From the NCBI GenBank assembly GCA_047833665.1, contig CP181261.1, positions 1,550,001 through 1,614,000 on the forward strand: a stretch of 64,000 nt of DNA, written 5' to 3'. This document shows positions 54,933 through 63,319 of this stretch, piece by piece. Both the position numbers and the translations under genes were made by a program. The notes beneath the pieces are model-generated. The model searched no databases. It was not told the DNA's origin and was given only the letters and a program-made list of their open reading frames with translations. Positions within the stretch are counted from its first letter, which is position 1. Each line of letters begins with the position of its first letter. The DNA comes from Caproicibacter sp047833665. Lineage in GTDB: Bacteria > Bacillota > Clostridia > Oscillospirales > Acutalibacteraceae.

Positions 54933-56926
54933 AAATTATTGTTGCAAAATCCGCAGGATTCTGTTTTGGAGTGAATCGTGCGGTTCAAACGGTCAGTAAA
55001 CTGTTGGATGAGGGAAAACAAGTCTGCACGCTTGGACAAATTATTCATAATCCGCAAACACTGCGCCATTTTGAACAGCGCGGCGTGAAAATTGTCAGTA
55101 AGCCGGAAGAAGTTCCCAAAGGAGCCACTCTGGTTATCCGATCTCACGGTGTAGCAGACAGTGTTATCAAGGAAATTGAACGCCGAGGAATTCAATATTG
55201 CAATGCAACCTGCCCGTTTGTGCAGAAAATTCAAAAAATTGTAGCTGATGCATCTAAACAGGGAAAAACGGTCTTAATCGCAGGCGATGCTTCACATCCG
55301 GAGGTAAAGGGAATTATCGGGCATTGTCACGGCCGTTACTTTGTGTTTAAAAACGCTGAAGAACTGCAGAAAATTTTAGAACATGCCTCATTTGGGGCTA
55401 AAGAACCACTTTGTATCGTCGCACAAACAACATTTAGTGTGAATGAATGGGAAAATTGTTTAAAAATCATCAAAAGGGTATATACAAATGCCTCAGTTTT
55501 TGATACAATATGTAATGCAACTGCGATACGTCAGTCGGAAGCGGCCGAACTGTCGCGGCAATGCGACGCAATGGTGATTATTGGCGGAAGGCAAAGTTCC
55601 AATACCGCTAAACTTTTTGAATTGTGCAAAAAGAACTGCGCCGCATATCTTGTCGAATCTGCGGACGAGCTTCCGCTGCCGGCCCTGCGGCGGGCCGAGT
55701 GCATTGGCATTACTGCGGGCGCGTCGACGCCGGCAAGCATTATAAAGGAGGTACTTGATACCATGTCAGAATTAAACCAGGGTGCCGGTCCCAAAGAGAA
55801 TAATACCGAGGGAAGCTTTGAGGAGATGCTCGAAGAATCTCTCAAAAATTTAAATACAGATGAAAAGGTTCGCGGTGTTGTTGTTGGGGTGACCCCGAGC
55901 GAAGTCTTAGTGGATGTAGGAAGAAAACAGGCGGGATATATCCCGGCATCTGAACTTTCTGCTGATCCAAATGTAAAACCGGAAGATGTAGTCAAAGTCG
56001 GAGATGAGTTGGATCTCCTTATTATGCGCACAAATGACCAGGAAGGCACTATTATGCTTTCCAAAAAGCGCATGGACGCCAACAAAGGTTGGGAAAAGAT
56101 TGTTGCAGCCGAAGAGGATCAGTCTGTTCTGGAAGGCGTAGTAACTGAGATTGTCAAAGGCGGACTGATTGCCGTAACAAATGGTGTACGTGTGTTTATT
56201 CCCGCGTCACAAGCAACGGCATCCCGTAGTGATCCTATTGAGGACCTCCTGAAGAAAAATGTCAAATTCCGCATTATAGAAGTCAATCGCGGCCGGAGAC
56301 GCGCAGTCGGATCTATTCGTTCCGTGCTGAGAGATGAGCGTAAAAAGCTGGCCGAAAAATTCTGGGAAACAGCAGAGGTTGGAAAAGTTTACACGGGTGT
56401 TGTCAAATCTTTGACCTCCTATGGCGCTTTTGTTGACCTCGGCGGAATCGACGGAATGATTCATATTTCTGAACTTTCTTGGACAAGGATTAAACATCCG
56501 TCCGAAGTGGTAAATGTCGGTGATCAAGTGACGGTGTATATCAAAGGGCTTGATCAGGAAAAGGGCAGAATTTCACTTGGCTACAAAAAACCTGAAGATA
56601 ATCCGTGGGAAATCCTCAAACGCGAATATCCGGTGGGCAGTGTTGTAGATGTAAAAATCGTTGGTATAACGACTTTCGGGGCATTTGCTCAGGTGATTCC
56701 CGGCATTGATGGATTGATCCATATTTCTCAGATTGCAGATCACCGGATTGACAAGCCTCAGGATGTTCTCAAAATCGATGACGTTGTAAAGGTTAAAATT
56801 ACGGATATTGATTTTGACAATCACCGTGTAAGCCTTTCAATTCGCGCTTTGCTGGAACAAGAACAGGAAGAGGAAAAGGAAAATGAGCAGCCCGCGGAAT
56901 CCACTGCGGATGAAACGGCAGAATAA
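54929..56926 (+). CDS. ispH-rpsA: IspH fused to ribosomal protein S1
   Basis: A 665-residue bifunctional protein. Residues 1-285 are 4-hydroxy-3-methylbut-2-enyl diphosphate reductase, the last step of the MEP isoprenoid pathway. The Fe-S cysteines are in SAGFCFGVNRAV, CNATCPFVQKI and FDTICNATAIRQ. After a linker, residues 310-640 contain four S1 RNA-binding repeats (VRGVVVGVTPSEVLVDVG, VLEGVVTEIVKGGLIAV, VYTGVVKSLTSYGAFVDLGG, VDVKIVGITTFGAFAQV). The tail is acidic. The fusion is well known in Clostridia. It starts with GTG overlapping the upstream stop. Confidence 0.95.
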   Translation: MKIIVAKSAGFCFGVNRAVQTVSKLLDEGKQVCTLGQIIHNPQTLRHFEQRGVKIVSKPEEVPKGATLVIRSHGVADSVIKEIERRGIQYCNATCPFVQKIQKIVADASKQGKTVLIAGDASHPEVKGIIGHCHGRYFVFKNAEELQKILEHASFGAKEPLCIVAQTTFSVNEWENCLKIIKRVYTNASVFDTICNATAIRQSEAAELSRQCDAMVIIGGRQSSNTAKLFELCKKNCAAYLVESADELPLPALRRAECIGITAGASTPASIIKEVLDTMSELNQGAGPKENNTEGSFEEMLEESLKNLNTDEKVRGVVVGVTPSEVLVDVGRKQAGYIPASELSADPNVKPEDVVKVGDELDLLIMRTNDQEGTIMLSKKRMDANKGWEKIVAAEEDQSVLEGVVTEIVKGGLIAVTNGVRVFIPASQATASRSDPIEDLLKKNVKFRIIEVNRGRRRAVGSIRSVLRDERKKLAEKFWETAEVGKVYTGVVKSLTSYGAFVDLGGIDGMIHISELSWTRIKHPSEVVNVGDQVTVYIKGLDQEKGRISLGYKKPEDNPWEILKREYPVGSVVDVKIVGITTFGAFAQVIPGIDGLIHISQIADHRIDKPQDVLKIDDVVKVKITDIDFDNHRVSLSIRALLEQEQEEEKENEQPAESTADETAE

Positions 56927-56948
56927 TGAGCTTATATTCTAAATGAAC

Positions 56949-56992
56949 AACGGGCACAAAGATTCGAAAGCATCTTTGTGCCCGTTTCATTC
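56949..56992 (+). terminator. Terminator after ispH-rpsA
   Basis: AACGGGCACAAAGAT (56949-56963) pairs exactly with ATCTTTGTGCCCGTT (56972-56986), followed by TCATTC. Confidence 0.8.
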
Positions 56993-57048
56993 ACAATATG
57001 ATTCCTTCCGGTATATTATGCAGTAATATACTTTGGGAGGTGTACCCC

Positions 57049-57678
57049 ATGAGGCGCAGAAGAAGAAATCCAATGCCTGTTCGGGGAAAGCTTATTCTTT
57101 TTCTTGTTGTATGTTTTGTGTTTTTATGGATTTTCAATAGTCACATTAGACCTGTTATTGCATCTATAACAGCAAATGAAGCGAAAATCCAATCGGTGGA
57201 AACTATTAATAATGCCGTTATGCAGGAGCTAACTCGTGACAATATTTCTTACGATGACTTAATTACGGTGGAACGCGGAATAAACGGTAATGTTCTTGCT
57301 ATTACAACCAATATGGTAAAAATGAATGAGCTAAAAGCTGTCATTATTTCGGATATTCAAGAGAAATTGAACAATGATACATATACAACCGTTTGGGTTC
57401 CCATCGGAACATTAATCGGCGGAGACTTTTTCCATGGGAAAGGCCCGAAAATTCCCCTAAAAGCATCCCTTTCAGGGAATGTAACAGCCCAGTTCAACAG
57501 TACACTGACTTCGGCAGGCATCAACCAGACAAAGCATCAAATCTATTTAGACATCAGTGCAAGTATCTATTCTTTTTTACCGGGATTTGATACAACAACG
57601 GATGTTCAAACAAATATCCTTGTTGCGGAAACGGTTATTGTCGGTTCAGTACCGCAGGTGGTTGCTAATTTGAACTAA
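57049..57678 (+). CDS. yunB: Sporulation protein YunB
   Basis: A 209-residue protein with an Arg-rich start and one membrane segment (LILFLVVCFVFLWIFNS). The extracytoplasmic part has INNAVMQELTRDNISYDDLI, VKMNELKAVIISDIQEKLN and IPLKASLSGNVTAQFNSTL, matching YunB. In Bacillus it is a mother-cell gene needed for efficient sporulation. GGGAGGTG precedes ATG. It lies 32 bases before ligA. Confidence 0.9.
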   Translation: MRRRRRNPMPVRGKLILFLVVCFVFLWIFNSHIRPVIASITANEAKIQSVETINNAVMQELTRDNISYDDLITVERGINGNVLAITTNMVKMNELKAVIISDIQEKLNNDTYTTVWVPIGTLIGGDFFHGKGPKIPLKASLSGNVTAQFNSTLTSAGINQTKHQIYLDISASIYSFLPGFDTTTDVQTNILVAETVIVGSVPQVVANLN

Positions 57679-57710
57679 GGTTGTAAAAAACTCACAGGAG
57701 GCGGAAAGCA

Positions 57711-59696
57711 TTGGAATTAGAAGAAGCAAGGCGGCTAGCTGAGCAGCTTGCGGAACAAATCCGGTATCATAACCAAAAATATTACGTGGAGGATTCTCCG
57801 GAAATTGATGATTTTGAGTACGATGAACTGTATAGGCGTTTGGAACAGCTTGAAGCCGAATTTCCGGAGCTGGTAACGCCCGATTCCCCGACGCAGAAGG
57901 TTGGCGGAAAGGCACTCGATAAATTTTCTCCTGTTACCCATACGGTTCCGATGGAAAGTCTGCATGATTCTTTTTCTGAGGAGGAATTGCGGGACTTTGA
58001 CCGCAGAGTTCGTTCTGCGGTAGAAGACCCTGTTTACATTGTAGAACCTAAATTCGATGGATTATCGGTTTCCGCCGAATACCGAGACGGCATATTTGTG
58101 CGAGGCTCCACGCGCGGGGATGGAACAGTGGGTGAGGACATTACAGAAAATCTTCGCACCATTCGCAGCCTTCCGAAAAAATTAAAGCAGCCTTTGCCAT
58201 TTCTAGAAGTGCGCGGAGAAGTTTATATGTCGCACCGCAGTTTTTTTAGGCTTTCCGCTCAGCAGGAACTAGCGGGAGAAAAGCCGTTTAAAAATCCGCG
58301 TAATGCCGCCGCAGGCTCCCTAAGGCAGAAAGACGCAAAAATAACCGCTGCCCGAAACTTGGATATTTTTGTTTTTAACGTGCAGCAAGTATCCGGCGCC
58401 GACTTGCAGGGACATAAACAATCGCTGGATTTTTTAAAGGGACTCGGATTCCCGGTTCCGCCGTTTTATAAAGTTTGTTACTCCATTGATGAAGTTTTAG
58501 AGGAAGTCAAACGCATTGGAGAACTTCGCGGAAGTCTGGATTATTCAATCGATGGCGCTGTTGTAAAGGTAGATTCCTTTGCACAAAGAAAAATTCTTGG
58601 CAGTACCGCAAAATTCCCCCGGTGGGCAGAAGCGTTCAAATACCCACCGGAAGAGAAGAGCACAAAACTTCTAAATATAGAAGTAAACGTCGGCCGTACC
58701 GGGGTGCTCACGCCGATTGGAATTTTTGAGCCGGTAGAACTAGCCGGCACAACGGTTAGTCGTGCAACACTGCATAATCAAGATTTTATTGAAGAAAAAG
58801 GGCTGCGTATCGGAGATACCGTCATACTGCGCAAGGCCGGGGAAATTATCCCGGAAGTTGTCCGTGTTGTAAGCCACGCAGAAAATTCTTCGCCCTTTTT
58901 GATGCCATCGGTATGTCCCTCATGCGGAGCACCTGTTGTGAGGGAAGAAGGAGAAGCCGCAATTCGTTGCACCAATCCGGAATGTCCTGCTCAGCTTCTG
59001 CGTCATTTAATTCACTTCTGCAGCCGCGATGCGATGGATATTGATGGAATGGGTCCTGCTGTCATTGAGCAGCTGGTAGATAAAGGGTTGATTTCTTCTC
59101 CCGCTGACTTGTATTTTCTAAAACGTGAACAAATTCTCCAATTGGACCGCAAAGGGGAAAAATCAGCGGATAATCTGATCAATGCGTTAGAAAAATCTAA
59201 GCAAAACGATTTATACCGTCTGATTTTTGCTTTGGGGATTCCTCATGTGGGTTTAAAAGCGGCTAAATTGTTGTCTGCACGTTTCAGGACCATGGATGGT
59301 TTTTTTAGTGCAAAAGAGGAAGAGATTGCTGCGGTAGACGGTATTGGAAGCATTATTGCACACAGCGTACGCCAATTTTTCAATTTGCCAAATACAGCGC
59401 ATTTGATTGGGCGCTTTAAGGATGCAGGCGTCAATATGACATGTTTAACGATTGCTGATGATAACCGTTTGCAGGGAAAGACATTTGTTTTAACCGGTAC
59501 ATTGCCAAATTTGACCCGGTCCCAGGCGACAGAACTGATTGAAAAACATGGTGGCAGAGTTAGCAGCAGTGTTTCAAAAAAGACTGACTATGTTGTAGCA
59601 GGGGAAGATGCAGGCAGTAAATTGGCGAAAGCCCAAAAGCTTGGCATTACAGTTATCTCGGAGCAGGATTTAGAAACTATGCTGCAAAACAACTGA
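57711..59696 (+). CDS. ligA: NAD-dependent DNA ligase
   Basis: A 661-residue ligase. The Ia domain has YHNQKYYVEDSPEIDDFEYD. The adenylated Lys is in VEPKFDGLSVSAEY. The OB fold and the Zn finger (CPSCGAPV ... CTNPECPAQ) follow, then helix-hairpin-helix repeats (VDGIGSIIAHSV) and a C-terminal BRCT domain (LQGKTFVLTGTLPNLTRSQA). It seals nicks in replication and repair. TTG start with CAGGAGGCGG upstream. Its terminator now lies beyond the IS256 element that inserted 40 bases after the stop. Confidence 0.96.
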   Translation: MELEEARRLAEQLAEQIRYHNQKYYVEDSPEIDDFEYDELYRRLEQLEAEFPELVTPDSPTQKVGGKALDKFSPVTHTVPMESLHDSFSEEELRDFDRRVRSAVEDPVYIVEPKFDGLSVSAEYRDGIFVRGSTRGDGTVGEDITENLRTIRSLPKKLKQPLPFLEVRGEVYMSHRSFFRLSAQQELAGEKPFKNPRNAAAGSLRQKDAKITAARNLDIFVFNVQQVSGADLQGHKQSLDFLKGLGFPVPPFYKVCYSIDEVLEEVKRIGELRGSLDYSIDGAVVKVDSFAQRKILGSTAKFPRWAEAFKYPPEEKSTKLLNIEVNVGRTGVLTPIGIFEPVELAGTTVSRATLHNQDFIEEKGLRIGDTVILRKAGEIIPEVVRVVSHAENSSPFLMPSVCPSCGAPVVREEGEAAIRCTNPECPAQLLRHLIHFCSRDAMDIDGMGPAVIEQLVDKGLISSPADLYFLKREQILQLDRKGEKSADNLINALEKSKQNDLYRLIFALGIPHVGLKAAKLLSARFRTMDGFFSAKEEEIAAVDGIGSIIAHSVRQFFNLPNTAHLIGRFKDAGVNMTCLTIADDNRLQGKTFVLTGTLPNLTRSQATELIEKHGGRVSSSVSKKTDYVVAGEDAGSKLAKAQKLGITVISEQDLETMLQNN

Positions 59697-59735
59697 AATC
59701 AGCAGTTTAAAATGATTTTACAGCATTCGCCGGCT

Positions 59736-61067
59736 GCTAGTGTCAAGGGAAGTTCGCAATTTCGGGACTCCGAAAAATGAATTAGGCTACGTTTAACAGT
59801 GAAAGAATGGATTTCGGGTTTAAGTATGCTCTGGAAACAGACCAGTCTTCCGCATATTCCATCAGACATGTTGTTACCAGCCGTAGGTAGGAATCCGGAT
59901 TAGGAAATATTCCGACTACACTGGTTCTGCGGCGGATTTCCTTGTTCAGTCGTTCCAACATATTGGTCGAGGAAATTTTGCGGGCGTCGAGTTCCGGAAA
60001 GGCGTAGAAAGCTAGAGAATCTTCCAGCCCATCTTGCAGAAGCTCAATTGCTTTTGGAAAGCGTTTTCCATACTGTTCTGATATTTGCTCTGCGCGTTGT
60101 CTAGCTATTTTAGCGGAAGGTGCTAACCAAATTTCTTTTAACTGAGCCGCAAAGGATTCTCTTTCCTTCTGGGGTACATGAGCCAAAATATTTCGCATAA
60201 AATGGACTTTGCACCGTTGCCAAGAGGCTCCCGGAAAACTCTCACGGATGGCTGCAATCAGCCCTTTATTTGCGTCTGAAATCACCAGGAGCGGTATTTT
60301 CAGACCACGATCGAGAAGACTTTGAAACAATTGAGAATAACTTTCTTTGGATTCATCGAGCATTGGCTCCACGGCGAGGATATCCCTATGCCCCTGTTCA
60401 TTGACGCCGCAAACTACCATCACAGCCATGCTGACGACCCGGCCATCCATACGAATTTTTTCATACAGTGCATCTGTCCAAATGACAGGATAGCGACCCG
60501 TCAGAGGCCGGCTGCGGAAGTACTGCACCTGCTCGTTAAGGCCTTTCGTCATTTCACTGACTTGACTGCGGGAAAGATTCTCAATTCCAAGACTGCGAGC
60601 TAGTTTCTCCATCTTTCGCGTAGATACACCCTGCACAAACGCTTCTTGAACCACTTGAATCAGCGCTGCTTCACTGCGCTTGCGTTCTGTTACGAAAAAC
60701 GGGATATAGCCCTGATTTCGGAGTTTTGGTACCATCAGATACATCGTCCCCATACGAGTATCCAATCGACGTGGCCGATAGCCGCAGCGGTAATCACGGC
60801 GGGACGGATTGTGTGCATTCTTTTCTGCGCCAACGATACCGGAGACCTCTGCTTCCATTAGACGGGTACACAGCCATTCCAGCATTGACAGCATTGGATC
60901 CGGCTGCGCCATACATTTTAGTAGCAATTCTGTCAAATCTGTGGTATTCTTTTTTTGAGTCATTGGGTATCTCTCCTTCTTTGAATGTCTTATCACCATT
61001 CATTTTATCGGAGTCCCAATGACTTTTCTATGCCTTTATGAAATTGCGAACTTTATTGTACTCTATC
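59736..61067 (-). mobile_element. IS256-family insertion sequence, copy B
   Basis: A 1332 bp element in the opposite orientation to copy A. The target duplication CGCCGGCT (59728-59735 and 61068-61075) is exact. The termini match copy A (GTGTCAAGGGAAGTTCGC and TTGCGAACTTTATTGTAC). Confidence 0.92.
59782..60963 (-). CDS. IS256-family (mutator) transposase, copy B
   Basis: 393 residues, differing from copy A at only a few positions (for example LLVISDANK for LLVVSDANK, and PQKERESFA for PQKDKESFA). The DDE motifs are intact. ATG 60963 is preceded by AAGGAGAGA. It was probably acquired or copied recently relative to the divergence of the strain. It sits between ligA and the spoIIIA operon. Confidence 0.95.
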   Translation of the reverse strand: MTQKKNTTDLTELLLKCMAQPDPMLSMLEWLCTRLMEAEVSGIVGAEKNAHNPSRRDYRCGYRPRRLDTRMGTMYLMVPKLRNQGYIPFFVTERKRSEAALIQVVQEAFVQGVSTRKMEKLARSLGIENLSRSQVSEMTKGLNEQVQYFRSRPLTGRYPVIWTDALYEKIRMDGRVVSMAVMVVCGVNEQGHRDILAVEPMLDESKESYSQLFQSLLDRGLKIPLLVISDANKGLIAAIRESFPGASWQRCKVHFMRNILAHVPQKERESFAAQLKEIWLAPSAKIARQRAEQISEQYGKRFPKAIELLQDGLEDSLAFYAFPELDARKISSTNMLERLNKEIRRRTSVVGIFPNPDSYLRLVTTCLMEYAEDWSVSRAYLNPKSILSLLNVA

Positions 61068-61121
61068 CGCCGGCTGGTTTTGTGTTTGCCGGGTACAATT
61101 TCATATCACATCAACAAAAAG

Positions 61122-61160
61122 AACTCTCCGGTTTCTTGGCGGAACCGGAGAGTTTTTTAT
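61122..61160 (+). terminator. Original ligA terminator, beyond IS256 copy B
   Basis: AACTCTCCGGTT (61122-61133) pairs exactly with AACCGGAGAGTT (61143-61154), followed by TTTTAT. Confidence 0.85.
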
Positions 61161-61267
61161 CTTTATGCAAAAGAAAATTTTAATGAGCCTTTCATCAGAC
61201 ATGTGATTTTGTGTTCTAATCTTTTCGGATTGTCCATATCTATTTGATGAAGGGAGAGGACAAGTCA

Positions 61268-62287
61268 ATGATGAAAGAAAAGGACGAGCGGTTTGATACC
61301 GCAGCAAAATGTATTTGTGAAAGGATTTATAAGTCCTTAGCTAATCTGCCTGCGGATGTTAAAAAGCACACGCAGGAAATTCGACTGCGCGTGAATCAGC
61401 CCGTTTGTATCTGCTGTACGGAAGGTGTTTATTTTTTGGAAGCTGGAGGGGGGCTGACCTGCAGACCCGTATCCGGATTATTAGTGGCTGAGCCAAAGGA
61501 TATGGAAGAAAGCTTTCGAAATTTATGCAGTTATTCCATTTATAGCCATGAAAATGAAATTAAGAACGGTTACATCACTTTAAGCGGCGGACATAGAGCG
61601 GGAATTTGCGGAACGGCAGTCATACAGTCATCAAACATCTGTTCTGTGCGGAGTATTTCGTCTATTAATTTAAGAATTTCGCGCGAAATACCGGGAGCTG
61701 CCAACGAACTTCTGGATCAGCTTGGTAATCGTCTGCATGAAGGTCTTCTGCTTGCCGGAGCACCATCCAGTGGCAAAACAACTATTTTACGTGATATCGC
61801 ACGCCAGATGTCAAGTGGGCTGCGTGGCAATCTGAAAAAAGTTGCCGTCATTGATGAACGTGGAGAGATAGCAGGTACATATATGGGAATTCCACAAAAT
61901 GACTTGGGGAGTTGTTGCGATGTTCTTGACGGGTACCCGAAAGCGGAGGGGATTTTAATTGCCGTTCGAACTTTATCACCTGAAATCGTCATTTGCGATG
62001 AAATCGGTTCTGCAAGTGAAGTAAACGCGGTGGAAGAAGGATTAAATACAGGTGTCACCATGATTGCAAGTATTCATGCAGGGTCCATAGATGAATTTAC
62101 AAGGCGAAATCAGGCGCAGAAACTTTTGAAAACGGGAGCTTTTGGAAATATTGCGGTTTTAGATGCAACCAGTGGGCCGGGAAAAATTGCAGGAATCTAT
62201 AAAGCGGGTGATTTACTTGCTAAAGCTTGCAGGGGCATTGCTGCTGATGATGGCGGGAAGTCTCTCGGGATATATGGAATCGCGTAA
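61268..62287 (+). CDS. spoIIIAA: Stage III sporulation protein AA
   Basis: A 339-residue AAA-type secretion ATPase. IRLRVNQPVCICC and GHRAGICGTAV mark the N domain. Walker A is LLAGAPSSGKTTILRDI, and VIDERGEIAGTYMGIPQNDL with VICDEIGSASEVNAVEEGLN (Walker B) follow. It energises the SpoIIIA-SpoIIQ feeding-tube channel between mother cell and forespore. The start at 61268 follows AAGGGAGAGG. The end overlaps spoIIIAB. Confidence 0.95.
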   Translation: MMKEKDERFDTAAKCICERIYKSLANLPADVKKHTQEIRLRVNQPVCICCTEGVYFLEAGGGLTCRPVSGLLVAEPKDMEESFRNLCSYSIYSHENEIKNGYITLSGGHRAGICGTAVIQSSNICSVRSISSINLRISREIPGAANELLDQLGNRLHEGLLLAGAPSSGKTTILRDIARQMSSGLRGNLKKVAVIDERGEIAGTYMGIPQNDLGSCCDVLDGYPKAEGILIAVRTLSPEIVICDEIGSASEVNAVEEGLNTGVTMIASIHAGSIDEFTRRNQAQKLLKTGAFGNIAVLDATSGPGKIAGIYKAGDLLAKACRGIAADDGGKSLGIYGIA

Positions 62288-62714
62288 ACTTTTTGTTCGG
62301 GTTGATAGTTTGGAGTTGTTTTTACGTTTTTTATCCGCTGCCAAAACAGAAATTCGCTATTCTGCTGTTCCGGTTGTTCAGGTTATCAAAAGGCATAGTT
62401 CCGGTTTCAAATTTCTTGAGGAATGTGTAAGCAATTGTGAACAGGGGAACGGTTTTGCAGCTGCATGGAAATATGCAGTGACATATTGTGCGAAGCAGGA
62501 CGGCTTTGCAGCAAACGATATAAAATTATTGCTTTCTTTTGGGGAAGGATTCGGCGCAAGTGACACAGATGGTCAGATTGCCCATTTGGAGCTGTATTCC
62601 GAGTTGTTTGACACAAATTTGAAATCTGCTCGGGAAGACCGAAACCGGAAGTCCAAATTGTATCTGATGCTTGGCATTTTCGCCGGTTTATCGTCGGCAT
62701 TGCTGTTGTGCTGA
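62208..62714 (+). CDS. spoIIIAB: Stage III sporulation protein AB
   Basis: 168 residues. An N-terminal membrane helix (LLKLAGALLLMMAGSLSGY) is followed by LELFLRFLSAAKTEIRYSAV, DIKLLLSFGEGFGASDTDGQ and a C-terminal helix (YLMLGIFAGLSSALLLC). The fold is related to type II secretion GspF proteins. The GTG at 62208 gives the family length and overlaps spoIIIAA by 80 bases; the longer frame from 62163 adds no conserved sequence. Confidence 0.93.
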   Translation: MIYLLKLAGALLLMMAGSLSGYMESRKLFVRVDSLELFLRFLSAAKTEIRYSAVPVVQVIKRHSSGFKFLEECVSNCEQGNGFAAAWKYAVTYCAKQDGFAANDIKLLLSFGEGFGASDTDGQIAHLELYSELFDTNLKSAREDRNRKSKLYLMLGIFAGLSSALLLC

Positions 62715-62730
62715 AAACGGAGGAAGAAAA

Positions 62731-62925
62731 ATGGATGTGGATTTAATCTTTAAAATTGCGGCAATCGGAATTATTGTTTCGGTTTTAAATCAAGTTTTGG
62801 CGCATTCCGGTCGTGAAGAACAAGCTATGATGACAACTTTGGCAGGGCTGATAGTGGTATTAATGATGATTGTTCAACAAATCAGCACATTATTTAAAAC
62901 GATTAAATCCATATTTGGTTTGTAA
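62731..62925 (+). CDS. spoIIIAC: Stage III sporulation protein AC
   Basis: A 64-residue two-helix membrane protein (LIFKIAAIGIIVSVLNQVLA and TTLAGLIVVLMMIVQQISTL). The length and sequence are typical. ACGGAGGAAG precedes ATG. It is part of the SpoIIIA channel in the mother-cell membrane. Confidence 0.95.
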   Translation: MDVDLIFKIAAIGIIVSVLNQVLAHSGREEQAMMTTLAGLIVVLMMIVQQISTLFKTIKSIFGL

Positions 62926-62926
62926 A

Positions 62927-63316
62927 ATGAATGTCGTTGGAATTGCAGGGATAGCTGTCTGCACGGCGGTAATGGCCGCTATGCTGCGCAGATATCATCA
63001 GGAATATGCTGTACTGCTAAGCATTGCAGCAGGCGTTGTCATCTTGCTTGAAATTTTTAAGGGAATTGCTCCCACCATAAAACAGGTTCGTACATTGTTT
63101 TCTGCATCCGGATTGTCAGCAGATTATATTTTAATTTTATTCAAAACCCTTGGAATTAGCTTTCTTGCTCAATTTGCCTCCGATGCTTGCCGTGATGCGG
63201 AGGAAGACGCGCTGGCTTCTAAAATGGAGCTTGCTGGAAAAATTGCGATTGTGGTTTTGTCACTGCCTTTGTTTGAGAAAATAGCGGAGACAGCAATAAA
63301 CCTGATTGGTGGGTAA
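62927..63316 (+). CDS. spoIIIAD: Stage III sporulation protein AD
   Basis: A 129-residue membrane protein with VGIAGIAVCTAVMAAML, FKTLGISFLAQFASDACRDA and MELAGKIAIVVLSLPLFEKI. It starts one base after the spoIIIAC stop (TAAAATG). It resembles SpoIIIAC in its helices and belongs to the same membrane complex. Confidence 0.95.
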   Translation: MNVVGIAGIAVCTAVMAAMLRRYHQEYAVLLSIAAGVVILLEIFKGIAPTIKQVRTLFSASGLSADYILILFKTLGISFLAQFASDACRDAEEDALASKMELAGKIAIVVLSLPLFEKIAETAINLIGG

Positions 63317-63319
63317 AAC

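Noticed and set aside
54929..56926. IspH-S1 fusion as an assembly error
   Set aside because: The same fusion is widespread in Clostridia and the linker reads cleanly in one frame.
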